From positions 1 through 64,000 of the forward strand of contig JADJPJ010000031.1 in assembly GCA_016713325.1 (NCBI GenBank): a stretch of 64,000 nt of DNA, read 5' to 3'. Source of the DNA: Candidatus Flexifilum affinis (lineage in GTDB: Bacteria > Chloroflexota > Anaerolineae > Aggregatilineales > Phototrophicaceae). Below, piece by piece: positions 37,691 through 47,027 of this stretch. The translations under genes were made by a program, and so were the position numbers. Under the pieces are notes generated by a model. That model did no database searches, was not told the origin of the DNA, and saw only the letters and a program-made list of their open reading frames with translations. Each line of letters begins with the position of its first letter. The first letter of the stretch is position 1.

Positions 37691-37864
37691 GTGCTGATCT
37701 CCGCGCACGAGCAAGCGGTCCGGCAGAACCCTGACAAGCAGCAGCTTCGCGAAGCAATCTTCCAAATGTCGGCGTCCGGAATGAGCTACCGCGAGATTGG
37801 TACGGTGCTCGGCCTCCACTGGACGCGGGTGGGGCACGTGATGCGCGAGGAGCGAAGTCGTTAG
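37691..37864 (+). CDS. Small helix-turn-helix protein
   Basis: A 57-residue protein if started at GTG 37691, which has GAGGTGG about 6 bp upstream. The frame extends further 5' but runs through the terminator, so the short form is preferred. REAIFQMSASGMSYREIGTV followed by LGLHWTRVGHVMREE is a clear HTH of the kind found at the C-terminus of resolvases and in small regulators. It converges on the next minus-strand gene with 4 nt overlap. It may be a remnant of a recombinase or a stand-alone DNA-binding protein. Confidence 0.4.
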   Translation: MLISAHEQAVRQNPDKQQLREAIFQMSASGMSYREIGTVLGLHWTRVGHVMREERSR

Positions 37865-38481
37865 CGGCCGACTGTGCCTTGGGGCTCATGCCCGCGCATG
37901 GCCTCTGCAAGCGCCTCCCACTGTTCTGCAACGTTATCGGGAGACACTCCTCCCTTGTAGCGTCGTCGCATAGGCCACGACTCCATCGTATCTGCGCGAT
38001 AATTCGAGGACGTCACCTCGACTATCCACCGTTCATAGGCTGCAATCCACGCAAGAACGGCCTGGAGCAGATCATAAGCATCGGGAAGGCGAACCTGATC
38101 GAGCGAATCTCCCCGCGGGAGGTCTCGCTCCTGCCAGGCACATGGCAGCAGCGAGACTTCTTTTGTCCAGCGCGCGCGACAATGATTCCGGCTGAGAAAC
38201 AGGCTCCCTCGCTCCGGCGCAGCCACCCAAAGCCCCCATCCCCATAGCGTCAGGGTAGCACCCGGAACTGCCGAGTCATGCGAGTACCCACTGTGGAAGC
38301 GCGGCTGAGGCGATGGGCGTTTGCCTAAGCCGTACTCAACCAGCAGATTGCCAGTAGGACGCCGAACGTCGCAGCCCCAGAACCACATCTGCTGGTCAAT
38401 CAGCCCTTCGCCGACTTCAGAAAAGCGCCTGGGCAGCGGAAGTGTCGAAAGATGCGCTTTTGTGCGCTGCTGTTTGCCCAT
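37861..38481 (-). CDS. Conserved hypothetical protein (206 aa)
   Basis: A protein with LPLPRRFSEVGEGLIDQQMW near the N-terminus and LTLWGWGLWVAAPERGSLFL in the middle, rich in Trp, Arg and Pro; the pattern suggests a soluble protein, but I know no function. The N-terminal 21 codons overlap the 3' end of the upstream GTPase gene by 65 nt; a later start at Met32 would remove the overlap but cut the best-looking part. Last gene before the bidirectional terminator. Confidence 0.6.
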   Translation of the reverse strand: MGKQQRTKAHLSTLPLPRRFSEVGEGLIDQQMWFWGCDVRRPTGNLLVEYGLGKRPSPQPRFHSGYSHDSAVPGATLTLWGWGLWVAAPERGSLFLSRNHCRARWTKEVSLLPCAWQERDLPRGDSLDQVRLPDAYDLLQAVLAWIAAYERWIVEVTSSNYRADTMESWPMRRRYKGGVSPDNVAEQWEALAEAMRGHEPQGTVGR

Positions 38482-39613
38482 GCAATTTCCGCCAGCGTAT
38501 CCATTCCATCAGCCCGTCTTTGATACGCTCGAACTCCGAGGCAGGCTGGTTTCTCACCAGGGTGACCTCAAAACGCTCGTGCAGATCGTCGGGGTCCACA
38601 CCCCCAAAGGAACCGATCACTACGAGCTGCGAATGGGGTGTTTCTTCCTCGCGCCAGGGGGCGCTGTGCGTCAGGCTGACGCGCCTGCCGACCACATGGA
38701 GCGCGCCACGGTTTTCCGGCATCTCAGCCAGATGGACGAAGCCTTTGGCGCGATAAATCGTGAGCGGGAGATTTTCGATCACTCTCCGAAGTGCTTTGAG
38801 GGACAGTGGTTCGTCAGTGCGCCAGTTCCATGTCTCGAACACAAGGCTGTGGTCAGGCTGCTGATCGTGGCCGTGACCTCCCTCATCGTGATCGTGGTCA
38901 TGATGATCATGGTCGTGATCGGCCGGTACGCCAGCCTCATGAACGTGGATGTCCTTAGGGGCCATAGCTTCCAGACGCTCCGGCGCATAGGCCCCGACTC
39001 CGAGGACCAGTTCGGGTGGGACCTTGCCAAAGGAGGTTTCGATAATTCGCGCTCGGGGGACGATCTCACGGACCCAGGTCCTGATTTCCTGAAGCTGTAT
39101 CGCGTCGACCAGATCGATCCTGTTGACCACAACGATATCCGCAACGCCAACCTGGGACATGGCCAGGAAGTATTGGTCCCCCTCAAGGGCGTCGCCGCCT
39201 TGCTCGGCATCGATGACAGTGAGAATGTTATCGAGCCGTACATAAGGTCTGAGGTCGGGCATCAGGAAGGTGGAGGCGACGCCTACGGGATCGGAGACGC
39301 CACTCGTCTCGATGATGATGTATTCCGGCTTCTCCTGACGCCGCAGCAGTTCGACCATCGCCCGCAGCAAATCGCCTCGAATGGTGCAGCAGATACACCC
39401 ATTGGACAGGCTGACCATATCGGCCTCGTCACCATCGACGTTGACCACCAGCTGCGAGTCGATGTTCACCGCGCCGAAGTCATTGACCATGACCGCGACG
39501 CGCAGCCCGTGTTCGCTGTGCAGAAGCGTGTTCATCAAGGTCGTTTTGCCTGAACCGAGAAACCCTGCCAGGATGGTGATAGGAATCGGAGAACGTGTTG
39601 AATGTGTCGTCAT
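38417..39613 (-). CDS. COG0523/CobW-family GTPase, His-rich (zinc metallochaperone type)
   Basis: A 398-residue G3E GTPase. P-loop GFLGSGKTT (residues about 18-26), metal-binding CICCTIRGD (about 73-81), base specificity NRID. A histidine-rich insert (HDHDHHDHDHDEGGHGHD, about residues 232-250) separates the GTPase from the CobW_C domain (about 265-375). Members in Zur-controlled operons (ZagA/ZNG1-type) deliver zinc to client proteins under starvation. It is the second of two paralogues in this operon and lies 10 nt after the WD40 remnant, so it is probably still cotranscribed. Confidence 0.88.
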   Translation of the reverse strand: MTTHSTRSPIPITILAGFLGSGKTTLMNTLLHSEHGLRVAVMVNDFGAVNIDSQLVVNVDGDEADMVSLSNGCICCTIRGDLLRAMVELLRRQEKPEYIIIETSGVSDPVGVASTFLMPDLRPYVRLDNILTVIDAEQGGDALEGDQYFLAMSQVGVADIVVVNRIDLVDAIQLQEIRTWVREIVPRARIIETSFGKVPPELVLGVGAYAPERLEAMAPKDIHVHEAGVPADHDHDHHDHDHDEGGHGHDQQPDHSLVFETWNWRTDEPLSLKALRRVIENLPLTIYRAKGFVHLAEMPENRGALHVVGRRVSLTHSAPWREEETPHSQLVVIGSFGGVDPDDLHERFEVTLVRNQPASEFERIKDGLMEWIRWRKLHGQTAAHKSASFDTSAAQALF

Positions 39614-39622
39614 ACGAGGCCT

Positions 39623-40027
39623 CTACTCTGATTCAATTTCTGTCACAATGACCGAACCCTGATCGTCACCTAAGGCGAGACAGCGGTCATCAGGCGACCA
39701 GACGGCCTGAGATATCGCGCCCATACCGCGCATCCCTCCGAGTGGAGTCTCGCGTTTGCCGGGAAGCCATACCAGTACCGCGCCATCCTGCCCACCGGAG
39801 GCGAGTGCATTGCCGCGCTGTTGAAAAGCGAGCGTGGTCAGCAGGTCTTGATGCGCGGTGAGCTGAATCGGTTTCGTGCCTTCGGGGCCCTTGCCGCCGA
39901 ACTTCCACACGATCACCGTTTCGCCGCCGCCCGTCGCCAGATACTTCCCCCAGCGATCCCATGCCAACTCGCGGACCTTCGTCGGGTAGCCCCACATCAT
40001 CGACGGTTCAGACTTGCGGGCGTCCCA
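39623..40027 (-). pseudogene. C-terminal remnant of a WD40-repeat protein
   Basis: About 130 codons with two to three WD40 blades (VRELAWDRWGKYLATGGGET, then LTTLAFQQRGNALASGGQDG and ISQAVWSPDDRCLALGDDQG). No N-terminal blades are present: upstream of about 40027 the same DNA encodes the znuB 5' part in another frame. A WD40 protein placed between the permease and the GTPase would be the ancestral arrangement (inference). An internal ATG at 40000 could still express a fragment. Confidence 0.7.
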
Positions 40028-40328
40028 GTGAACATGATCCCGATAGCAGTATCCTCGCGGATTGCGTCGCGCCGGGACAGCCAACCGATGCCGAACGCTG
40101 TCAGCACCCCGGCGATGAGTGCGCCGCCGAACAAGCTCCACTGGTTCAGGTAAGCGACGACCAGACCGGGCAGCACGGTATGCGCCAGCGCGTCGCCAAT
40201 GAACGCCATGCGCCGCAAGACGACATAGACGCCGATGCTGGCGCACGCCAATCCGACCAGTACGGCGGCGATCAGCGCGGTTTGCATGAAGCCAAAGCGA
40301 AACGGTTCGATCAACCACTCGATGATCT

Positions 40329-40332
<4 letters not shown>
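40028..40332 (-). pseudogene. znuB: Zinc ABC importer permease ZnuB, truncated after about 101 residues
   Basis: MKIIEWLIEPFRFGFMQTAL starts a typical ZnuB/ABC-3 permease. Three membrane segments follow (AALIAAVLVGLACASIGVYV-type and SLFGGALIAGVLTAFGIGWL) up to DTAIGIMFTG. Then the sequence switches to that of a WD40 gene and the permease frame ends 8 codons later at TGA. About 170 residues are missing. Its ATG overlaps the znuC stop by 4 nt, so it was the normal permease of the operon. If the deletion is real, the importer cannot work unless another permease is encoded elsewhere. Confidence 0.8.
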
Positions 40333-41077
<745 letters not shown>

Positions 41078-41081
<4 letters not shown>

Positions 41082-42298
41082 GATGCCGCCGCATCTCCAT
41101 CGAGCAGCCATTCCGAGAACGGATCGTCAAAGCGCCGCCACTTCTTCGCACCCTGTGCCACTTCAGCATCGGTGAGCAAGCATGAGTCGAGCGCGGCGCG
41201 GATCGCCGCCTGATCCATCTCGATGCCGATCACGACGAGTTCCTGACGACGATCGCCGTATTCACCCTCAAAGTAGCTCTTGATCTCTGTCAGCAGCGTC
41301 GGATCATCCGGGTATTCGTCTGCCGGGGTTTCCGCCCACCATTCGCCGCCGTAGTCGAGCGAAATTACATCGCCTGCCTGCGACCAGATCCCGACCATGT
41401 TGTGGCGCGTCGCCAACCAGACGAAGCCTTTCGAGCGCAGCACACTGTCGAGCGCGTCGCTTTCCAATACATCCATCAGGCGTTCTGGGTGAAAGGGTCG
41501 GCGGGCGCGGTAGACGAAACTGCCCACACCATATTCTTCGGTTTCCGGCGTGTGCGGCTCACCGGACAGCCATTCGGAAAAGGTCGAAGCGCGGTCGAAG
41601 TCGAAGCGTGCCGTATTCAGCACTTCCGCCAGAGGGACCCGTCCGTGATCGGCTCGGATCAGCTTGGCCTGGGGATTCAGTTTGCGCATGAGCGCTTCGA
41701 GGCGATGCAGCGCTTCCGGCGGTGCCAGATCGACCTTGTTGAGGATTAAAATGTCCGCGAACTCGATCTGATCGACCAGGAGATCGGCGATGGTGCGCTC
41801 GTCGTCGGGTGTCGCGCCGATCCCGCGTTCCGCCATCGTATCGAGCGACGCGAATTCGCGCATGATGTTGTGCGCGTCTACCACCGTGACCATCGTATCG
41901 AGGCGAGTGATCTCCGATAGGCCGCCGTCCGTTTCGCTGACCGGGAAGGTGAAGGTTTCCGCGACGGGCAGCGGTTCGGAAATCCCGGACGATTCGATCA
42001 ACACGTAGTCGAAGCGCCCTTCACGAGCCAGGCGCGCGACTTCGACCAGCAGGTCATCGCGCAGCGTGCAGCAGATGCAACCGTTGGTCATCTCGACCAG
42101 CTTTTCTTCGGTGCGGCTGAGTGCTGCGCTTCCATCGCGCACCAACTGCGCGTCGATGTTGACCTCGCTCATGTCGTTGACGATCACTGCGACGCGCAAG
42201 CCTTCACGGTTGTTCAGAATGTGGTTGAGCAGTGTCGTCTTGCCTGCGCCGAGAAAGCCGGACAGGACGGTGACGGGAAGTCGCTTCGTCATCGTCAT
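41078..42298 (-). CDS. COG0523/CobW-family GTPase, first copy
   Basis: A 406-residue G3E GTPase. P-loop GFLGAGKTT (about residues 14-22), switch/metal motif CICCTLRDD (about 74-82), NKVD base motif, and a CobW_C domain from about 265 ([20 protein letters not shown]). Unlike the second copy it has no His-rich insert and ends with [16 protein letters not shown]. It overlaps rpmB and znuC by 4 nt on either side. Placement beside a Cys-free L28 and Zur is the classical signature of a zinc-starvation chaperone. Confidence 0.9.
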
Positions 42299-42537
42299 TC
42301 GGTCAATGCCTTCAGGCTTAAGCCTTGCCGCCGCAGGAATTCCGGGAGGCCGATCTTGTCGATGGTGCGCAGTTCGCGCGCCGTCACGCGGACCCGGACT
42401 GCCTGCCCGGTTTCTTCGACAAAGATCGTTGCCGTTTGCAGATTCGGGCTGAATTTGCGCCGGGTCGCGCGCAGGGAAAACGAGCGCGCATTTCCGAACA
42501 TCGGTTTAGTCCGGGTGATTTTGTGCTTGCTTGCCAT
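42295..42537 (-). CDS. rpmB: Ribosomal protein L28, zinc-independent (Cys-free) paralogue
   Basis: An 80-residue bL28: [20 protein letters not shown] followed by [12 protein letters not shown] is the family core. No cysteine is present, so it lacks the CxxC pairs of zinc-binding L28. Such C-minus paralogues replace the zinc form during starvation and are known Zur targets. I start at ATG 42537 ([12 protein letters not shown]); the upstream extension does not resemble L28. Its stop overlaps the GTPase start (ATGA). Confidence 0.92.
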   Translation of the reverse strand: MASKHKITRTKPMFGNARSFSLRATRRKFSPNLQTATIFVEETGQAVRVRVTARELRTIDKIGLPEFLRRQGLSLKALTE

Positions 42538-42629
42538 CTGCGTTTCCTGTCGTGTCGTTGTGCTTGAAAGAAAGCGCGTGAACAAGACTGCCCACGCGCT
42601 TTCTGTAGCTTAAGTGAGTCCTCCGCCGC

Positions 42630-44757
42630 TTATTGCAGCGCGGTCGTAATGATGTCCACGTTGTAGCTCAGCATCTCCAGATAGGTCGCCCCCGGCGTGC
42701 CCGCTTGACCGAGTGCATCGGTGTACAATGTTGGTGCAAGAACGACTCCGGCTTCGTCGGCGATGCGCTGCATCAGGTCGGGATTGGTGACGTTCTCTGC
42801 AAAGATCGCCGGGATGCCTTCCGCCTGAATGAATTCGACGAGCTCCGCGATTTCGCCCGCACTCGGATCCGCCGTTTCGGTGCTGACCGATTCGAGCGCC
42901 GACGAGATTTCGAAGCCATATTCATCACCGAAGTAACCGAATGTGTCGTGCGACGTGATCAGGGATGCGATTCGCTTCCGGGATCAACGCCACCTGTTCG
43001 CGGATCGCGGCATCGAGGTCGGTCAACTGTGCGGTATACGCCTCAGCATTGGCGCTGTAGGTGTCAGCGTTTGCCGGGTCTGCTGCGGCGAGCGCGGCGC
43101 GGATATTCTCGACCATCACCACCGCATTATTCGGGTCATGCCAGACATGCGGGTCGAATTCGCCGTGTTCGTGGGCGTGTTCTTCGCCTTCTTCTTCGTG
43201 TTCATGTTCATGCTCGCCGAGTTCACTCTTTGCGGCCATGCCGAACACCGCCAGCGCCGACGGTTTGCCACCAACGAAGATGCGTTCTTCGGAGATTTCG
43301 AGCGTTTCAAGGTTGATGCCGCGAATGTCGCCGGGCAGCGGTTCGCTGACATACGCCATATGTCCGTTGACGACGAACGTCGGACGAGCAGCGGCGCGAC
43401 CGGAAGCCGGCGCAAGGAACGGATCGACCACCTGCACCGTGCCTTCGATTGATCCCGTCGCAATGTCGATCACATGCAAATTGCCGTCAATCGTCAGCGC
43501 GACCAGCTTGGACGAATCTTCGCCATGGAAGTTGAAACGCCACACACGCGCCGGGGCTTCGATCACGATTTCGGACGTGCCCGCGACCGGATCAACACGC
43601 ACGACGGTGTTTTGCCCATAATTGCCGATCAGATATTGCGCGCCTTCGACTGCGTAGAGCGTGCCCGTGCGCAGATCGGGATTGTCCGTCGGGTTGGCGA
43701 CCTTGCGCGAGACGAATGTATCGCCGTCGCGCTCGACCAGCAGCACACCATCAGCGCAGCCAAACGCCACGCCATCGTCGCTGTAGGCAGCCTCACCATG
43801 CAGACCAGGGCATTCATGGAAGCTCTGGAGGATCTCCCCGTCGAGCGACATGACGTCCACGCCAACCGGCAGGGCATCATCGGGATTTTCCATGTTCGGG
43901 CTGCTGATCAACACGACATCGCCCATCGGCACCGCCACGCCGTGATGCGGACGCGCCGACGTCACCGTGACGGTTTCACCCGCGAACAGGCTCTCTTCGG
44001 TGAAGATCGTCGCCGCGCCGTCGCCGTCGTGGAAGATGGCGATTTGATCGTGATGTACGACGTAGTGAATGGGTGTCATTCCTTCAAGCTCAGCACCGAG
44101 CAGCGCCGGGCTGCCGAAATCGGTATGGAAGTGATCGTCGTGCGGGACCGACGAAACGCTGCTGTCGATCAGGTTGGTGATGCTGCCGTTCGTTTGTACC
44201 GCGAAGGCGTAGCGCCCGCTCGGTGACGGATACAGGGATGCTGACGCGGTCAGTACGAATTCCACGATTACCTCGTTGGTGCGCAAATCGACGATCTGAA
44301 CCGTTCCGCTTTCGTAGTCATTCACGATCAGCCGCGTGCCGACCATCGGCGCACCTTCCATGAAGCCGCCGTCACCTTCGCCCTCATGTTCATGATCGTG
44401 ATCGTGTCCGGCGAATGCCAGCGGTTCGATGCCGTCACTCACGACGATGCGCGTCGCGGTCGGGCCGGAAGCGGTATAGAGATCATCGAGCCACGTCTCA
44501 AACTCGAGCCCGTTCTCGAAGATGAGATCGGCTTCCGCCAGCGCGACCGCATCCTGTGGCGTGGGTTCATAGACGTGTGAATCGCCATCGGGACCCACCA
44601 GCACGGTGAGTTCAACCTCATCTCCGGCAATGTTCTGAACGAGATCGCCGAGAATGCTGTAGGTGGCGACCACCCGCAGCGGCGCATCCTGCGCTGCCGC
44701 CGAAAGCACGAGACTGAGGAGCAAGAGAACAACGATAGCCGAACGCAAAGTACGCAT
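42630..44757 (-). CDS. znuA: Zinc importer binding protein ZnuA with an inserted AztD-like beta-propeller; one frameshift
   Basis: About 709 codons, over twice the ZnuA norm. ATG 44757 has AAGGGAGAA 5 bp upstream and a signal peptide (SAIVVLLLLSLVLSAAAQ). Residues 27-117 are the N-lobe with zinc ligand in GDSHVYEPTPQDA. A His-rich run (GHDHDHEHEGEGDGG, 118-131) leads into about 375 residues of propeller-like repeats (VPMGDVVLISSPN, SFHECPGLHGEAAYSDDGV, RVWRFNFHGEDSSKLVALT). A second His-rich run (GEHEHEHEEEGEEHAHEHGE) is followed by DPHVWHDPNN and the C-lobe. A one-base insertion near 42962 shifts frame; beyond it LITSHDTFGYFGDEYGFEIS restores the ZnuA C-lobe to TAA at 42630. The propeller resembles the zinc chaperone AztD. 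Confidence 0.82.
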
Positions 44758-44777
44758 GAATTCTCCCTTGAGTTGAC

Positions 44778-45218
44778 CTAAAAACTGGACTGACAAACGC
44801 TGCACATTCCAAGCAGTTGGATATGGGCGGCGTGGAGCCGGTATCCGCTCTGTTGGGTGAGTGCTTCAAGCTGAGGCTGAAGCGCATCGTCTGCGAGAAA
44901 CTCGGCTTTCCCACACGACACGCAGACGACGAGAGGACGCTCGCTGTCCTGCGCCAGCACATACTGATTGCAGTGATTCAGCCCGTGAACGCGGCGCAGA
45001 AAACCGAGTTCTTCGAGGGCATCGAAGAGACGATAGATGGTGGCTCGTCCCGTTTGGGGGCGTTCGCTGCGCACATAGTCCCAGGCTTTCTCGGCAGTGA
45101 GCGGGAATGTCGCGTGCGAAAGGGTCGCGAGGAGCCGCCTTTTCGTCGGCGTAAGCCGATAGCCTCGATCTTTGAGAGCGCGCAGCCATTCGTTTGGCTT
45201 TACAGGAACGATGGTCAT
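44778..45218 (-). CDS. zur: Fur-family zinc regulator Zur
   Basis: A 146-residue Fur-family repressor. The winged helix is at about residues 20-85 (RLTPTKRRLLATLSH, TGRATIYRLFDALEELGFL). The C-terminal dimer domain holds two CxxC pairs for structural zinc (VVCVSCGKAEF and GMCSVCQ). It lies 20 nt before znuA in the same operon with two tandem dyads upstream, so the operon is probably autorepressed with zinc. The gene set around it (ZnuABC, C-minus L28, COG0523) makes Zur more likely than Fur or Mur. Confidence 0.9.
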   Translation of the reverse strand: MTIVPVKPNEWLRALKDRGYRLTPTKRRLLATLSHATFPLTAEKAWDYVRSERPQTGRATIYRLFDALEELGFLRRVHGLNHCNQYVLAQDSERPLVVCVSCGKAEFLADDALQPQLEALTQQSGYRLHAAHIQLLGMCSVCQSSF

Positions 45219-45231
45219 TTGTGATTCTAAA

Positions 45232-45272
45232 TGATACTAAGTCTCAATGAATTTAATTGATACCAGGTCTCA
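45232..45272 (-). promoter_or_regulatory. Two tandem candidate Zur boxes
   Basis: On the minus strand TGAGACCTGGTATCA (45272-45258) and TGAGACTTAGTATCA (45246-45232) are 15-bp imperfect inverted repeats (TGAnAC-N3-GTnTCA) whose centres are 26 bp apart. They match at 13 of 15 positions and lie 14-54 bp upstream of the zur start codon. Assignment to Zur is inferred from location and symmetry. Confidence 0.65.
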
Positions 45273-45609
45273 ATTGGAAGTGCAAGAAAAGTTTGTATCT
45301 TGTAATGTGGGCAGTACCTCCCGATCAAGGTATCGGGCAGCAAACACCGGTACCGCAGCTAGCGCGAAAGCCAGCTGGTGTCGTCCGCTGTCACAGAGTC
45401 TTGGGCATCATCAATGACTCCTACCGCGATACCGCCTAACCCGATTTCCCTCGTAACCGACGTTTTTTGGGGTTACGGGTAGACCAATTGGTTGAGAAAA
45501 CAGTAGAATGGATAGAAGTTCCACGCCTCACAGGTACAGAATGGCATGACCTTACCCCAGTTTGGCGGACACCGAAAATGTCCGTTAGACTGAGTGTAAT
45601 GAGTGAGCG

Positions 45610-45888
45610 ATGGGCTACAACAAGTACATCGACGAGTTCAAGCGAGAAGTGCTGGCAATGGTGGCGGAAGGCCACCGGAGCGTCGCGCAGCTCGAGCGGG
45701 AGTTGGACATCACAACGGGATTGATCTACAAGTGGCAGCAGCGGTATCGAGTGAAGGACGAGCAACTGCAGCCGAGCGGGCGAGAGCAAGCGGAGCTGTG
45801 GCGGCTGAAGCGGGACCTGGAGATCGTCAAGCAGGAGCGGGATATCTTAAAAAAAGCCATTCGGGTATTCTCGCGGGGGGAGTCGTGA
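45610..45888 (+). CDS. IS3-family transposase OrfA
   Basis: A 92-residue DNA-binding protein with the IS3-type HTH (EFKREVLAMVAEGHRSVAQL followed by ERELDITTGLIYKWQQRY) and a leucine-zipper-like C-terminal helix (LWRLKRDLEIVKQERDILKK). The A-rich run just before the end is where these elements shift frame to make the OrfAB fusion. Start ATG 45610 has GTGAG(CG) upstream as weak binding site. Confidence 0.85.
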   Translation: MGYNKYIDEFKREVLAMVAEGHRSVAQLERELDITTGLIYKWQQRYRVKDEQLQPSGREQAELWRLKRDLEIVKQERDILKKAIRVFSRGES

Positions 45889-45930
45889 ACGGCTACCTGT
45901 TCATCGCCGCGCAGCACGTTCTACCGTTGG

Positions 45931-46800
45931 GTGGAAGCGTACGAGCGGGCAGGGATGGATGGACTGTGCGACCGCTCCAGTCAGCCCAAGCAGTTCTGGA
46001 ACCGCATCCCCGAGCCGGTGCGCGAGGATATCGTCCGCATCGCGCTGGAGCATCCCGCCTTGTCGCCGCGGGAGCTGGCGTGGCACATCACCGACACAGA
46101 GGGCTACTTCGTTTCGGAATCGAGCGTGTACCGGATCTTGAAATCGTATGACCTCATCACCTCGCCTGCTTTCGTGCTCATCAAGGCCGCCGACCAGTTC
46201 AAGCATCCAACCCAACGGGTCAATGAGCTGTGGCAGACCGATTTCAGCCAGTTTCACATTATCGGCTGGGGCTACTACTACCTGTCGACCGTGCTGAACG
46301 ACTACTCACGCTACATCATCGCCTGGAAGCTCACGCCGACGATGAACCACACTGATGTCGAGCAGACGCTGGATCTCGCGCTGGCGGCCACTGGCGTGCA
46401 GCAAGTCGCTCTCCAGCATCGCCCGCGCCTGCTGAGCGACAATGGGTCGGCCTACATCTCAGCACAGCTTGCCGAGTATCTGAGCCAGCAAGGGCTTCGG
46501 CACACCCGTGGTGCGCCGTATCATCCGCAGACGCAAGGCAAAATCGAACGCTACCATCGCAGCCTGAAGAACGTCATCTGCCTGGAAAACCACTTCTTTC
46601 CTGGGCAACTGGAGCTGGCGATCGCGGCCTTCGTCGACCATTACAACCATCATCGCTATCATGAGGCGCTCGATAACCTCACGCCTGCCGACGTCTTTTT
46701 CGGACGCGCCGCTCAGGTTCTGGACGCCCGCGCTGCCGTCAAGCAGCGGACGCTGGCCCAGCGGCGCGCGCAGCATCTGTTGGCGCGTGCATCGGCTTGA
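45931..46800 (+). pseudogene. IS3-family transposase OrfB, N-terminus disrupted
   Basis: Catalytic integrase-core subunit. Readable from about 45913 (STFYRWVEAYERAGMDGLCD) to TGA 46798, with DDE residues in WQTDFSQFHII (first Asp), LSDNGSAYIS (second Asp) and PQTQGKIERYHRSLK (Glu). Usually orfB is in the -1 frame of orfA. Here the catalytic part is in the same frame as orfA after its stop, while a short -1-frame piece (GGVVNGYLFIAAQ) precedes it. An indel near 45900-45912 has therefore broken the fusion. GTG 45931 is the only start in the open part and would give a 289-residue core. Confidence 0.75.
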
Positions 46801-46920
46801 ACAATCGGGTATTCATGGGGAAAGTGTCTCTTAACGACCCCACCCCTTCTGTCCCATTTCTTTTGACGATATACAAGTGGTATGTCGTATCAAGTATTTG
46901 CTAGGGATTTGTAAGAGCAA

Positions 46921-46938
46921 GACAAGGCATGCCTTGTC
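46921..46938. promoter_or_regulatory. 18-bp perfect palindrome upstream of the lipid synthase
   Basis: GACAAGGCATGCCTTGTC is fully self-complementary. It lies 90 bp before the preferred pfaA start (47028) and about 50 bp after a TTGACG hexamer at 46863. It could be an operator for the synthase operon. It also contains the ATG (46929) of a longer, less likely start. Confidence 0.5.
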
Positions 46939-47027
46939 CCGACAATCATCTTTCTTGTAGGGATGAAACCTATCTCGTCCCTTTGGACAACATTCTGCTT
47001 CTGGGTAAGGGAAGAAAGTTCGATTTC

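Larger units (their letters stand above)
45557..46845 (+). mobile_element. IS3-family insertion sequence
   Basis: Two ORFs in IS3 layout (orfA 45610, orfB about 45890-46800) lie between a left end near GTTTGGCGGACACC (45560) and a right end near GTGTCTCTTAACGACC (46824), which show only a short imperfect inverted match (GTTnnnnGACAC). A slippery TTAAAAAAAG run is at 45847-45856 near the end of orfA. Exact termini and target duplication could not be fixed. It separates the zinc locus promoter from the lipid synthase. Confidence 0.75.

Noticed and set aside
43150..43240. Short tandem repeats rich in CAT/TTC-type codons
   Set aside because: They encode the His/Glu-rich loop of ZnuA; the periodicity is that of the protein, not a separate DNA element. 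A similar case is the His-rich insert of the GTPase at 38880-38930.
45452..45478. Inverted repeat CGTAACC/GGTTACG around TTTTTT
   Set aside because: Only seven base pairs, T-run inside the loop rather than after the stem, and no gene ending there; not called as a terminator.
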